Shown in pieces: positions 36,601 through 45,125 of a stretch of DNA of 64,000 bases. The notes under the pieces were generated by a model, which was given only the letters and a program-made list of their open reading frames with translations, had not been told where the DNA came from and made no database searches. Numbering within the stretch: position 1 is the first letter of the stretch; every line of letters begins with the position of its first letter. Source of the stretch: Flavobacteriales bacterium (lineage in GTDB: Bacteria > Bacteroidota > Bacteroidia > Flavobacteriales > JABDKJ01); assembly GCA_013002285.1 (NCBI GenBank), contig JABDKJ010000022.1:1-64000 (forward strand), given 5' to 3'. The translations under genes were made by a program, and so were the position numbers.

Positions 36601-37314
36601 TTTGCTAAAGAACACATCGAAGAGGCAATAGACTCAGGTGAACTCATTAAACCTGTTTCTATTACTTATCGATTTGCTGGGAATTATGAGCAACAGATCA
36701 GGGCAAATAAACGCTTATCCATTGTGATGCCTATCGCTCTCCTATTGATCTTTCTTATTCTTTATTTCCAATTCAATTCGGTGACTACTTCTCTGATGGT
36801 TTTCTCTGGAGTCTTTATTGCATTTTCTGGAGGCTTCATCATGATCTGGCTATATGGTCAAACATGGTTTTTGGACTTTGACCTTTTCGGGAATAACTTA
36901 AGGCAACTCTTTCATATGAAGACCATCAATTTAAGTGTTGCGGTTTGGGTTGGTTTTTTAGCCTTGTTCGGCATTGCCACAGACGATGGTGTTTTAGTGG
37001 CAACCTTTCTCAAAGACAGTTTTAAGAAGAACAAACCAAATAGTATTGCGGCTATTCATGATGCAGTTGTGGAAGGAGGTTCTAGGCGAGTAAAACCTGC
37101 AATGATGACAACGGCTACAACCATATTAGCATTGTTACCTATACTCACATCTACCGGTCGAGGCGCAGATATTATGATGCCAATGGCTATACCTTCTTTC
37201 GGAGGAATGATGTTGCAAACCATAACAATGTTCACTGTTCCGGTTTTGTATGCAATATGGAAGGAAGGACAATTTAAAAGGGAACAAAAAGCATTAAAAA
37301 AGAAGAACTCATGA
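33625..37314 (+). CDS. cusA: CusA Cu(I)/Ag(I) RND efflux pump, long form
   Basis: 1229 aa, about 180 longer than E. coli CusA. TM4 relay is SGIAIAIGTMVDVGIVLTES, the CusA-like form. Extra length lies in the middle (about residues 530-660), where additional hydrophobic segments (IALLILGIVLLFTTHHLFGW, AIVFALLGLALYYLQSK, NIFVALAIIALLTEI) interrupt the two RND halves, and in a long periplasmic insert (RFKIDDKGEYSRDDKGDL). The porter has MLQTGMRAPMGIKVYG, with Met residues as in CusA. This long form is usual for Bacteroidetes copper sets. Its stop overlaps the tolC start by 4 bp. Confidence 0.94.
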   Translation: MINRIIKFFLDNKLVAWLLLLLFSGWGIVTAPFDFNVDLLPRDPVAVDAIPDIGENQQIVYTKWMGRSPQDVEDQITYPLTTSLLGIPGVKSVRSNSMFGFSTIYLIFEENIEFYWSRSRILEKLNSLPSGLLPNEVQPALGPDATALGQIYWYTLEGRDQNGDPTGGWDLHELRSIQDFYVRYGLSSASGVSEVASIGGHVQEYQVDVDPDKMKIYDVSLQQVMKAVKESNLDIGAQTLEVNLAEYFVRGLGYIKSLQDLEESVVKVHNNVPIRIKDIAMVNYGPATRRGVLDKSGAEAVGGVVVARYGANPLEVINNVKKKIEEISPGLATKTLADGTISQVKIIPFYDRTDLINETLGTLQEALSLEILITIIVVILMLLNIRSSILISGALPIAVLMCFIAMRYFGVDANIVALSGIAIAIGTMVDVGIVLTESIVSQLKIAPAGQDIKTTVYVATTEVASAVVTAVATTIISFLPVFTMQASEGKLFRPLAFTKSFALLASIIVAITIIPPLATLIFGAKTRKEWTKMFSNIALLILGIVLLFTTHHLFGWAAIVFALLGLALYYLQSKNYKFWIDHSDLIKNIFVALAIIALLTEIWMPLGVAKSYALNYIFIFLITAILLGSFSLIVRSYEKILRFILRTKYLFLLLVFGIVFAGFQIFKNVGQEFMPALDEGSFLLMPTSMPHSGMEINVANLRALDMAVTAIPEVETVVGKAGRVESALDPAPMSMYENVILYRSEYKTDENGKRMRFKIDDKGEYSRDDKGDLIIDPDGQFFRQWRDEIRSPDDIWNEIVKVTKLPGITSAPKLQPIQTRLVMLQTGMRAPMGIKVYGTDLRTIEAFGIELEDHLKKVEGVKGPAVFAERIVGKPYLMLDIKRDVISRYGISIETVQRQIQTAVGGMTMTTTVEGRERYNVRLRYPRELRSDADKLKSILVSTSTGTQIPLGDLVEVKYEQGPQAIKSEDGFLVGYVLFDKEENYAETDVANFAKEHIEEAIDSGELIKPVSITYRFAGNYEQQIRANKRLSIVMPIALLLIFLILYFQFNSVTTSLMVFSGVFIAFSGGFIMIWLYGQTWFLDFDLFGNNLRQLFHMKTINLSVAVWVGFLALFGIATDDGVLVATFLKDSFKKNKPNSIAAIHDAVVEGGSRRVKPAMMTTATTILALLPILTSTGRGADIMMPMAIPSFGGMMLQTITMFTVPVLYAIWKEGQFKREQKALKKKNS

Positions 37315-38540
37315 AATTGATCATCATAACAATGTTGTTTAGCCTTTCAATCCTAGGCCTGAGTTCACAAACTTTGAACGACTTATTGCAAAAGGCTGTA
37401 GAGAATAATCTTGAATTAAAAGAACTCCATTCGAGGTATGAGGCTGCTTTAACAAAGGCAGATCAAGTCAGTCAGTTACCCCAACCTTCTATAGGTGCAG
37501 CATATCCAACTCAAAGCCCTGAAACCAGATTGGGTCCACAAGTATTTATGGTAAGCGCAAGTCAAATGTTTCCTTGGTTCGGAACTTTGGGCTCGAAAAG
37601 AGATGTTGCTATCAGCATGGCAAAAAGTGATCTCGAACGAATTGCTGCTACAAAACTTGAGCTGTTTTACCATATTAAAAATTCATATTTCAATTTGAGT
37701 CTTCTGGCTGAAAAGCAAGTCATTCTCCAAGAGGAATTGGAATTATTCAATGTCTTGGAACAAGTATCACTTGCAAAAGTTGAAAGCGGAAAAAGTACGA
37801 TCGCTGATGTATTGAGAGTACATATAAAAATGAATGAACTAAGGGATCGAATCAAGATCCTTGAGAACCAAAAGATCGATCACAGCACAAAAATTAATCA
37901 GATCACCAATAGCGCTTTAGCCGATACGATCCAGATAAATTTTCAAAACGATGTTGCGATACTATCATTTAACCTAGATGAATATGAAAAAAAGCTTTCT
38001 CTAGATCACCCAATGGTATCTCGTATTCACTCGCAAATTGAGGCTTCCAAGCAAAGGCAATTGGTGAACAAAGGCATGAATTCTCCGAGATTAGGGCTTG
38101 GCCTGGACTATAGCGTTGTGGATGAACGCACCGATGCAGATCCCGAATTTAATGGTCGAGATATATTGATCCCTAAGGCGAGTATCTCTTTACCGATCTT
38201 CAGAAAAGAATATCGAGGAAAAAACAAAGAAGAGGAAATGACTCAAGATGCACTTGAATTTGGTAAGCAGGATCTTATCAGTAAAATGCTTGCCTCACTC
38301 TTAACACAAAAGAGCAAATATGACAATGCTATTATAAAGATCGATCTTGCAAATGAGCAGATCGAAACAACGAACTCTGTCTACGAGATCTTGCTATCTA
38401 TTTACAGCAGTAAAGGTGAAAAGTTTGATGAATTGATCCTTTTACAAGATCAATTGATCAAATACAAATTAGATCTAATTGGCTCTAAGATAGAGACCCA
38501 TTTGGCTAAAGCACAAATTGATCGCATAACAGACTATTAA
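37311..38540 (+). CDS. cusC: TolC-family outer membrane channel of the cus set
   Basis: 409 aa with signal peptide (LFSLSILGLSSQ). Outer membrane efflux protein: helical hairpins (about residues 95-200 and 290-405) and IGAAYPTQSPETRLGPQ ... SASQMFPWFGTLGSKRD in the first repeat, RLGLGLDYSVV ... PKASISLPIFRKEYRG in the second. It should form the outer duct for CusA (33625) and CusB (41042). Start overlaps cusA by 4 bp; copA follows after 8 bp. Gene order CusA-TolC-CopA-CusB puts the ATPase between channel and adaptor. Confidence 0.9.
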   Translation: MKLIIITMLFSLSILGLSSQTLNDLLQKAVENNLELKELHSRYEAALTKADQVSQLPQPSIGAAYPTQSPETRLGPQVFMVSASQMFPWFGTLGSKRDVAISMAKSDLERIAATKLELFYHIKNSYFNLSLLAEKQVILQEELELFNVLEQVSLAKVESGKSTIADVLRVHIKMNELRDRIKILENQKIDHSTKINQITNSALADTIQINFQNDVAILSFNLDEYEKKLSLDHPMVSRIHSQIEASKQRQLVNKGMNSPRLGLGLDYSVVDERTDADPEFNGRDILIPKASISLPIFRKEYRGKNKEEEMTQDALEFGKQDLISKMLASLLTQKSKYDNAIIKIDLANEQIETTNSVYEILLSIYSSKGEKFDELILLQDQLIKYKLDLIGSKIETHLAKAQIDRITDY

Positions 38541-38548
38541 ACATAAAG

Positions 38549-41038
38549 ATGAAACACACTTATTCAATTATCGGAATGTCTTGCCAAGGTTGTAAAGATC
38601 ATGTGGAAAAGGCATTGAAAAGCGTTTCTAGAGTCGAAAATGTTGAGGTGGATCTCAGTTCAGCTCTGGCACATATTGAAATGAACGCTCATATTGAAAT
38701 AGAAGTATTCCAGAATGCTTTAGAAAAGGCTGGCGGAAACTATAAAATTGAAGTCGAAAAAAGTACGACAGAAATAATTACAGATAGTTCAGAACAAATT
38801 GCTGGGGCAGGAATTTTTTATTGCCCAATGCATTGTGAAGGAGATAAAGTCTATGATAAAGCAGGTAGTTGTCCAGTTTGCGGGATGGATCTTTTAGAAC
38901 AAGCAGTACTGTCAACTGCTCAACAGTACACGTGTCCTATGCACCCAGAAGTGGTAAAAGATCAAGCAGGAGCTTGTCCTATTTGTGGAATGGACCTCGT
39001 TCCAAGAGAACCAACTGAAAATGCTGAGGAGATCGTTTACAAAAAATTAAAGGGGAAAATGATCGTGGCATCTGTCTTTTCCATTCCGGTTTTTATTCTT
39101 GCAATGGGTGAACTAATACCGGGAGAACCTCTTTCCAAGATCATGGGTCAACAGAGTTGGAATTGGGTGCAATTGATCCTGACCATTCCAGTTGTCTTTT
39201 ATGCCTGTTGGATGTTTTTCGTTAGAGCTTGGAACTCTCTTTTGATAAGGAATTTAAATATGTTCACACTAGTAGGCTTAGGCACGGGAGTTGCTTTTCT
39301 ATATAGTGTTGTTGGATTGATCTTTCCTGATGTCTTTCCTCAAGAATTTAGATCAGAATCAGGCAGCGTATTGCTATATTTTGAAGCCACTGCAGTTATT
39401 CTAACTCTTGTTCTTTTAGGCCAATTGTTAGAGGCCAGAGCACACAGTCAGACTAGCGGAGCAATTAAAGAGTTGCTGAAACTCGCTCCGTCCGAGGCTA
39501 CTCTTGTAAAAGATGGCGAAGAAAAGATCATCTCCATTGAACTAATAAAAGTTGGAGACCTTTTACGCGTAAAACCAGGAGATAAGATCCCGGTAGATGG
39601 TGCTATTGAAGAAGGCAACAGCCATGTTGACGAATCTATGATCTCCGGAGAACCTATTCCAGTAAACAAAAAGATCGGAGATAAAGTAAGTTCAGGAACT
39701 ATAAATGGCAATAGGTCATTTGTTATGAAAGCCGAAAAAGTTGGAGCTGACACGCTATTATCTCAGATCATTAAAATGGTCAATGAGGCAAGTAGATCTA
39801 AAGCTCCAATTCAAAAAGTAGTTGACACAATTTCAAAATACTTCGTGCCAATAGTCATACTCGTTTCAGTTTTGACTTTTATCGTTTGGATGATCTTTGG
39901 ACCTGAACCCGCATTTGTATATGCTTTTGTCAATGCTATTGCCGTAATGATCATTGCCTGCCCATGTGCTTTGGGATTGGCCACTCCAATGTCGGTGATG
40001 GTTGGTGTTGGCAAAGGTGCTCAGTCCGGTATTCTGATAAAAAATGCAGAGGCGCTGGAAACAATGAATAAAGTGAATGTATTGATCACAGATAAAACAG
40101 GCACCATAACAGAAGGAAAGCCCTCCGTCAATAAAGTATTCTCTCTGATCGAGGACCCGGAAAATGATCTGCTTCAAAAGATAGCTTCATTAAATCAACA
40201 TAGTGAACACCCTCTTGCTGAAGCAATCGTCAATTATGGCAGATCGAAAAAAATAAAATTTAGTGAAGTTCAAGATTTTCAAGCAGTTGCAGGAAAAGGA
40301 GTTGTAGGAACAATTGAAAATAAAAGGGTAGCTATTGGAAATGCAAAACTCATGGAAAGTATAAAAAGTGAAATTCCAGAGCAACTGAGTGAATTGATCG
40401 AACATGAACAAAAATTAGGCAAAACAGTATCACATATTGCTGTAGAGCAAAAAGTTATTGGTTTCGTAGCTATTTCAGATGCTATTAAAGTGACTAGTAA
40501 AAAAGCCATTTCAGACCTTATAAAAATGGGGGTGGAAGTGATTATGGTAACAGGTGATAATAAGAACACGGCCTCAGCCGTATCTCGAGAATTGAATTTA
40601 AAAGACTTCAAAGCAGAAAGCTTACCAGAAGATAAATTGAAGATCATTCAAGATCTACAGGCATCAGGTAAGATCGTTGCTATGGCCGGAGATGGAATAA
40701 ATGATTCACCTGCATTGGCCCAAGCTGATGTTGGAATAGCAATGGGAACTGGGACTGATGTTGCCATTGAAAGCTCAGAAATAACTTTAGTGAAAGGAGA
40801 CTTAGGAGGAATAGTAAAAGCAAAAACATTGAGTCACTCGGTCATGATAAATATCAAACAGAATTTATTTTTTGCATTCATATACAATATACTGGGTATT
40901 CCAGTCGCAGCAGGATTGCTTTTTCCATTCTTTGGAATTTTGCTTTCTCCAATGATAGCAGCTCTTGCTATGAGCTTTAGTTCTGTTTCTGTAATAGCAA
41001 ATTCATTACGATTACGATCAATAAAATTAAATGACTAG
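38549..41038 (+). CDS. copA: CopA copper-exporting P1B ATPase with HMA and two HMBD domains
   Basis: 829 aa. N-terminus: one HMA domain with GMSCQGC (C12, C15), then two consecutive heavy-metal-binding domains (FYCPMHCEGD ... CPVCGMDL about 90-116; YTCPMHPEVV ... CPICGMDL about 129-153). The ATPase core has TGE in SMISGEPIPV, CPC 471-473 (IACPCALGLA), D515 in DKTGTITEG, SEHPLAEAI and GDGINDSPALAQADVG. The last membrane segments carry YN (FIYNILGIP) and MxxSS (MSFSSVSV), the Cu(I)-ATPase signature. It exports Cu(I) to the periplasm, where CusCBA can remove it. Domain set is complete; no oddities beyond the double HMBD. Confidence 0.96.
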   Translation: MKHTYSIIGMSCQGCKDHVEKALKSVSRVENVEVDLSSALAHIEMNAHIEIEVFQNALEKAGGNYKIEVEKSTTEIITDSSEQIAGAGIFYCPMHCEGDKVYDKAGSCPVCGMDLLEQAVLSTAQQYTCPMHPEVVKDQAGACPICGMDLVPREPTENAEEIVYKKLKGKMIVASVFSIPVFILAMGELIPGEPLSKIMGQQSWNWVQLILTIPVVFYACWMFFVRAWNSLLIRNLNMFTLVGLGTGVAFLYSVVGLIFPDVFPQEFRSESGSVLLYFEATAVILTLVLLGQLLEARAHSQTSGAIKELLKLAPSEATLVKDGEEKIISIELIKVGDLLRVKPGDKIPVDGAIEEGNSHVDESMISGEPIPVNKKIGDKVSSGTINGNRSFVMKAEKVGADTLLSQIIKMVNEASRSKAPIQKVVDTISKYFVPIVILVSVLTFIVWMIFGPEPAFVYAFVNAIAVMIIACPCALGLATPMSVMVGVGKGAQSGILIKNAEALETMNKVNVLITDKTGTITEGKPSVNKVFSLIEDPENDLLQKIASLNQHSEHPLAEAIVNYGRSKKIKFSEVQDFQAVAGKGVVGTIENKRVAIGNAKLMESIKSEIPEQLSELIEHEQKLGKTVSHIAVEQKVIGFVAISDAIKVTSKKAISDLIKMGVEVIMVTGDNKNTASAVSRELNLKDFKAESLPEDKLKIIQDLQASGKIVAMAGDGINDSPALAQADVGIAMGTGTDVAIESSEITLVKGDLGGIVKAKTLSHSVMINIKQNLFFAFIYNILGIPVAAGLLFPFFGILLSPMIAALAMSFSSVSVIANSLRLRSIKLND

Positions 41039-41041
41039 AAA

Positions 41042-42838
41042 ATGAAAAATAGATCGACATATATAATTGCCGGAATTGCCCTACTTCTAGGATTCTTCGC
41101 TGCCTGGATGATCAAGCCAAAAACAATGGGCGAACTTTCGACTGAAGAGCCTATTGAAAATTCTATCGAAGAGATCTGGACATGTTCAATGCATCCCCAG
41201 ATAAGGCAAAATGAGCCTGGCCAGTGTCCTATTTGTGGGATGGACCTTATCCCTTTGGATAATTCTGCTTCAAGCAATTCTACAAACTTTGAAATGACTG
41301 AAGCTGCTATTCAATATGCGAATATTCAAACGACTATTGTAGGTAACAATTCAGATAAGAAAGGTGGCGCACTTCGGCTCAATGGAAGGATCAAGCCGGA
41401 CGAAACACTTGCTGCTTCTATTGTGGCGCATGTACCTGGTAGAATAGAACAGTTGTACATAAGCTTTACGGGGGAAGAAGTCAGGAAAGGGCAAAAGATC
41501 GCTAGCATTTACTCTCCTGAATTGATCACAGCTCAAAGAGAATTGATAGAGATGAAGAAATTAGCAGGGGTAAGTCCGGCCTTATTAGAAGCATCAAAAA
41601 ATAAACTCAAATATTGGAAAATAAGTGAAAGCCAAATAGAGTCGATCTTAAAGACCGAAAAAGTATTGGAGAATTTTACGGTTTACGCAGATCAAAATGG
41701 AATTGTAAACTCCAAAAAAATAAATATTGGAGACTACATTAAAACTGGGCAGGTCCTTTTTGAAGTACAAAACTTAAAAAGAATCTGGGTCCTATTTGAC
41801 GCATACGAGGCAGATCTCTCGAGTATAAAGATCGGTGATATGATCGACCTCAAAGTCAATTCAATTCCAACAGAAACGTTTTCTGCGAAAGTGACTTTTA
41901 TAGACCCCACGGTTAATGCCCAAACACGTGTTTCGAGAGTTAGGGCTGAATTGAATAATTCCACAGGAAGATTAAAACCAGAGATGTTCGTGCAAGGAAT
42001 TTTACAAAGTAATTCCAAAATGACAAATGAGGTCATTATTCCAAAGTCTTCAGTATTGTGGACAGGGGTGAGATCTGTTGTTTATGTAAAAGTACCCGAA
42101 ACAGAAATTCCATCATTTGAATATAGAGAAGTGCTGCTTGGCCCCTCAAAAGGAGATGCATTTATTATTGAAAGTGGCCTAGAAATAGGAGAAGAAATTG
42201 TTACAAATGGAGCCTTTGTAATTGATGCTTCAGCTCAATTGAATAATAGAACTAGTATGATGAATAGACTTGTAACAAAAGAAGTGAACGATCAAAAGTC
42301 TAAAACATTACCCGATCATTCAAGTGATACACCTTCTGAATTTAGAGAACAGTTAGGAATAAACATAAACCAATACTTGCAGATCAAAGATGATCTGATT
42401 AGATCTGAAAATTCAGAGGCAAATGAACATGCAAAGTTGCTAGTAAATTCCTTAGATGCCATAGACATGTCTTTGTTAAAAGGAAAAGCTCATGTCTACT
42501 GGATGGAAAACTTAAAGGCAATCAAAGGACATTCAAGAGCTATTTCAACGGCAAAAGAAATTGAAGAGCAACGTCAACAATTCGGCTTTTTATCTCAACA
42601 AATAATAGATGTCCTGAAAGTCTTTGGTCTAGAAAATGGAGAGTTGTACGTTCAACATTGCCCTATGGCAAATGATAATAAAGGAGCTGATTGGATAAGT
42701 AAAGAAATAGAAATTCGAAATCCATATTTCGGTGAAAAAATGCTGAAATGTGGTACGGTCTCCGATACGATATCTCCAATATCTGAAATGCCAATCATCG
42801 AACAGGGTCCAACTAAAGAAAATATTCATAATCATTAA
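41042..42838 (+). CDS. cusB: CusB-type adaptor with HMBD and DUF3347 domains
   Basis: 598 aa, membrane-anchored by one N-terminal segment (YIIAGIALLLGFFAAWMI). An HMBD (WTCSMHPQIRQNEPG ... CPICGMDLIP, about residues 48-75) precedes the adaptor core (lipoyl halves HVPGRIEQLYISFTGEEVRK and ADQNGIVNSKKINIGDYIKT; beta-barrel KRIWVLFDAYEADLSS). Residues about 435-585 form a DUF3347 domain (YLQIKDDLIRSENSEANEHA ... GELYVQHCPMANDNKG), which carries another Cys-Pro-Met and may bind copper. Expected partner of CusA and TolC above. Begins 3 bp after copA. Confidence 0.92.
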   Translation: MKNRSTYIIAGIALLLGFFAAWMIKPKTMGELSTEEPIENSIEEIWTCSMHPQIRQNEPGQCPICGMDLIPLDNSASSNSTNFEMTEAAIQYANIQTTIVGNNSDKKGGALRLNGRIKPDETLAASIVAHVPGRIEQLYISFTGEEVRKGQKIASIYSPELITAQRELIEMKKLAGVSPALLEASKNKLKYWKISESQIESILKTEKVLENFTVYADQNGIVNSKKINIGDYIKTGQVLFEVQNLKRIWVLFDAYEADLSSIKIGDMIDLKVNSIPTETFSAKVTFIDPTVNAQTRVSRVRAELNNSTGRLKPEMFVQGILQSNSKMTNEVIIPKSSVLWTGVRSVVYVKVPETEIPSFEYREVLLGPSKGDAFIIESGLEIGEEIVTNGAFVIDASAQLNNRTSMMNRLVTKEVNDQKSKTLPDHSSDTPSEFREQLGININQYLQIKDDLIRSENSEANEHAKLLVNSLDAIDMSLLKGKAHVYWMENLKAIKGHSRAISTAKEIEEQRQQFGFLSQQIIDVLKVFGLENGELYVQHCPMANDNKGADWISKEIEIRNPYFGEKMLKCGTVSDTISPISEMPIIEQGPTKENIHNH

Positions 42839-42851
42839 TAAATAATATATC

Positions 42852-43190
42852 ATGAAAAAAAGAAAAGTAAATCTCATTATTCTCGCCTTCGCTTTTGCGC
42901 TTGTATCAGTCGCTTGCGGTGACCAAGCGTCTGACAAATATGGAAAAGACAAGGCGATCGAAAATGTAATTGATGCAGTGGATGATGCAACAGATGAAGA
43001 GGCTAATTCAGATGAAGATCAAGGTAAAGAATACACTTCTGCATATGTGTGCACAATGCATTGTGAAGGAAGTGGATCTGACACCGAAGGTTCTTGTCCT
43101 AAGTGTGGAATGGACTATGTGATGAACGAAGACCACATGACTGATGGACATGAACACAAAGGACATGGTCACGAGGGACATGAACATTAA
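42852..43190 (+). CDS. HMBD lipoprotein with His-rich tail
   Basis: 112 aa. Lipoprotein signal (FAFALVSVAC), an acidic linker (AVDDATDEEANSDEDQ), one HMBD (YVCTMHCEGSGSDTEG then SCPKCGMDYVM) and a His tail (HEHKGHGHEGHEH). It resembles the 26719 protein but is longer and has the extra His end. Thr replaces the usual Pro in the first motif. Likely an envelope copper or silver binder. 13 bp after cusB, 18 bp before the DUF5676 gene, so in the same transcription unit. Confidence 0.87.
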   Translation: MKKRKVNLIILAFAFALVSVACGDQASDKYGKDKAIENVIDAVDDATDEEANSDEDQGKEYTSAYVCTMHCEGSGSDTEGSCPKCGMDYVMNEDHMTDGHEHKGHGHEGHEH

Positions 43191-43208
43191 TGCTTAAAAT
43201 ATAAAATT

Positions 43209-43499
43209 ATGGAGTATTTAAATGCAAAGAAATTTGCAATTGGCGCAGGGCTGACATCTGCTATTATTTATATCGGATGTTATCTAACAATGGCAGTTCT
43301 TGGGGAAAAGGCATTGGTGAAATTTGCTAATTTACTTTTCCACGGAGTAGAATTTGAGAGTATACTAAGGCCTGATATCCCCGTTTTAGAAACGTTGATC
43401 GGGATAGTCGTTTCCTTTGTTTTTTGGGGACTCGTAGGTTTTATACTTGCCAATATCTACAATAAGATAAAGTCATCAAATATCAAGAGCAATCAATGA
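43209..43499 (+). CDS. DUF5676-family small membrane protein
   Basis: 96 aa with two membrane segments (AIGAGLTSAIIYIGCYLTMAV and VLETLIGIVVSFVFWGLVGF). The pattern MEYLNAKKFAIGAG ... FHGVEFESIL is the family form. Genes of this family regularly accompany CopA and HMBD proteins; the role is not known. Probably the last gene of the cus-cop transcription unit, since a hairpin follows. Confidence 0.82.
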   Translation: MEYLNAKKFAIGAGLTSAIIYIGCYLTMAVLGEKALVKFANLLFHGVEFESILRPDIPVLETLIGIVVSFVFWGLVGFILANIYNKIKSSNIKSNQ

Positions 43500-43521
43500 C
43501 TCGATAGATTGACTTTGATAT

Positions 43522-43568
43522 AGGCCCTTTTCCGATCGTAGTTCATGAGAAAGGGTCTACATTTTCTC
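43522..43568 (+). terminator. hairpin terminator after the cus-cop operon
   Basis: Arms AGGCCCTTTTCC and GAGAAAGGGTCT pair at most positions around a 22-nt loop, followed by ACATTTTCTC. It lies 23 bp beyond the DUF5676 stop and before a 160-bp regulatory gap. Confidence 0.5.
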
Positions 43569-43604
43569 ATGCCGAAAATTGATCTGCAAATATTTTAATT
43601 CAAT

Positions 43605-43656
43605 ACTCAAAAATTCTGTTTGCATAAAACAGATCATGTCTACGGAATTTTTGAGT
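43605..43656 (+). promoter_or_regulatory. nested inverted repeats upstream of the USP gene
   Basis: Perfect 12-bp arms ACTCAAAAATTC (43605-43616) and GAATTTTTGAGT (43645-43656) enclose a second perfect stem TCTGTTT/AAACAGA. The right arm is followed by CTTTTAACTTTTAG. This could be an operator, a two-stem transcript leader, or a second terminator. It lies about 70 bp before ATG 43729. Confidence 0.45.
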
Positions 43657-43728
43657 CTTTTAACTTTTAGGTGAAACGAAAATATAACAAGTCCAGAATT
43701 TTTAAATCATTAACTAAAGATCTACTTC

Positions 43729-44559
43729 ATGAAAAAGATACTCGTCCCAACTGATTTTTCAGAGTGCGCTTTGGCAGCCTCAAAATTTGCTATGGAATTG
43801 AGCCAATTAGCAAAATCCGACCTTCATTTCTTGCATTTGATGAAAACACCTGTGGATTGGGTCAAGCTGCCCAAGGAAAAAGAAAAGAATTTTCCTGAGG
43901 TCCTTAAAAATATCAGGGAATCTAAAAATTTACTAAATGATCTAATTCATAGATCTTCTCTACTTGGCGTCTCTGCAACTCAATTTTTAGCATTCGATTC
44001 AAGAATAGAGAACATAATTGGACACATCGATGATCATCACCATGACCTTGTAGTAATGGGATCCCATGGCTCTCAAGGATTAAAAGATAAAATTTTTGGG
44101 AGTACATCTCAGAGGGTTCTAAGGAATGCAAAAGTTCCCGTGTTGATCATTAAAAAAGAAATAGAGGAACCGATCAAAAAGATCGCTTTTATATCTGAGT
44201 TTAGTGAGATAAATAGAGCCACAATTGAATATTCATTTGCTTTTGCTCAATTATTCAGTGCAGACATCGAACTTGTTTCCATCAATAAATTAGAAAATGA
44301 TGATGAAAAGAAAAGAATTGAAAAAGAAATGGATCGTGTAATAACGTACCACACCCAAAATAATAAGATCAATAAAAAAATTATAAATAAACCAGATATC
44401 AGGTTAGGATCGATGGATCACATCAAAGGATCAAAACCTGATCTGATCTGCATGATAACACATGGGAAAAGTGGACTAATGCAATTGTTCGCACCCAGTG
44501 TTTCAGAGAAAATAGCGAGTGACATTCAATTACCAATCCTCGGGCTACCTCTTTTATGA
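43729..44559 (+). CDS. universal stress protein with two UspA domains
   Basis: 276 aa, two tandem Usp domains. The first keeps the ATP-binding pattern: MKKILVPTDFSECALAA at the start and VVMGSHGSQGLKDKIFGS then VLRNAKVPVLIIKKE (G-x2-G-x9-GS). The second (about residues 148-276, IKKIAFISEFSEINRATIEY ... CMITHGKSGLMQLF) is degenerate. Starts a new transcription unit after the terminator and nested inverted repeats. It overlaps the potassium-channel gene by 4 bp, implying coupled translation. Confidence 0.9.
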   Translation: MKKILVPTDFSECALAASKFAMELSQLAKSDLHFLHLMKTPVDWVKLPKEKEKNFPEVLKNIRESKNLLNDLIHRSSLLGVSATQFLAFDSRIENIIGHIDDHHHDLVVMGSHGSQGLKDKIFGSTSQRVLRNAKVPVLIIKKEIEEPIKKIAFISEFSEINRATIEYSFAFAQLFSADIELVSINKLENDDEKKRIEKEMDRVITYHTQNNKINKKIINKPDIRLGSMDHIKGSKPDLICMITHGKSGLMQLFAPSVSEKIASDIQLPILGLPLL

Positions 44560-45125
44560 GAAAGATAAAAAAAATATTGTCTACGAAGACTTTCTTAAAA
44601 CTTCTAATTAAGAAATCAAAATATTCAGTCGGAATTGTTCTGACGATAGCAGTTGTCTATGTTATATCAATGTCTTTTATTGACCATAAGCAATATCCAT
44701 TCCCCTACTTGATCCTAGTTCTGGCGGCTTTAAAGACTTTCATTATCGCATCTACAACTCTCAAACAATTAGCAAACTTCATTGCAACTTATCATTCCGT
44801 AAAACAGATGTTGTGGATCTTTGGTTTGCTCATAAGTCTATCAATTTTTTCATTTGCCACAGACTATACTTGCCTATATCTCTTCGATGGACAACATTTC
44901 GAAGGGATCATTTCTTCCTCCAGAACTTACATAGCCAACTTATACCACTTTACTTACTTTAGCTTAACTACTTTTTCGACTCTCGGTTTTGGGGACATTG
45001 CACCAATAAGTTCTTTTTCTCGCTTCTTAGTAATGCTGGAAATATTTCTCAGTTTTTTCATTGTGGTATTCGCCTTTACGAACATTCAAAAGATCCATCT
45101 AGATGAAAAAGGTCAGAATAATTAA
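44556..45125 (+). CDS. two-pore-segment potassium/ion channel protein
   Basis: 189 aa membrane protein. Three to four hydrophobic segments; the last two bracket a P-loop TTFSTLGFGDIAP (about residues 145-157), where TLGFGD resembles the K+ selectivity filter T-x-G-Y/F-G-D. No ligand-binding RCK domain is attached. Overlaps the USP gene by 4 bp and the ATP-cone gene by about 23 bp. A tight USP-channel-nuclease gene order is unusual; the channel might respond to membrane or stress signals. Confidence 0.85.
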   Translation: MRKIKKILSTKTFLKLLIKKSKYSVGIVLTIAVVYVISMSFIDHKQYPFPYLILVLAALKTFIIASTTLKQLANFIATYHSVKQMLWIFGLLISLSIFSFATDYTCLYLFDGQHFEGIISSSRTYIANLYHFTYFSLTTFSTLGFGDIAPISSFSRFLVMLEIFLSFFIVVFAFTNIQKIHLDEKGQNN

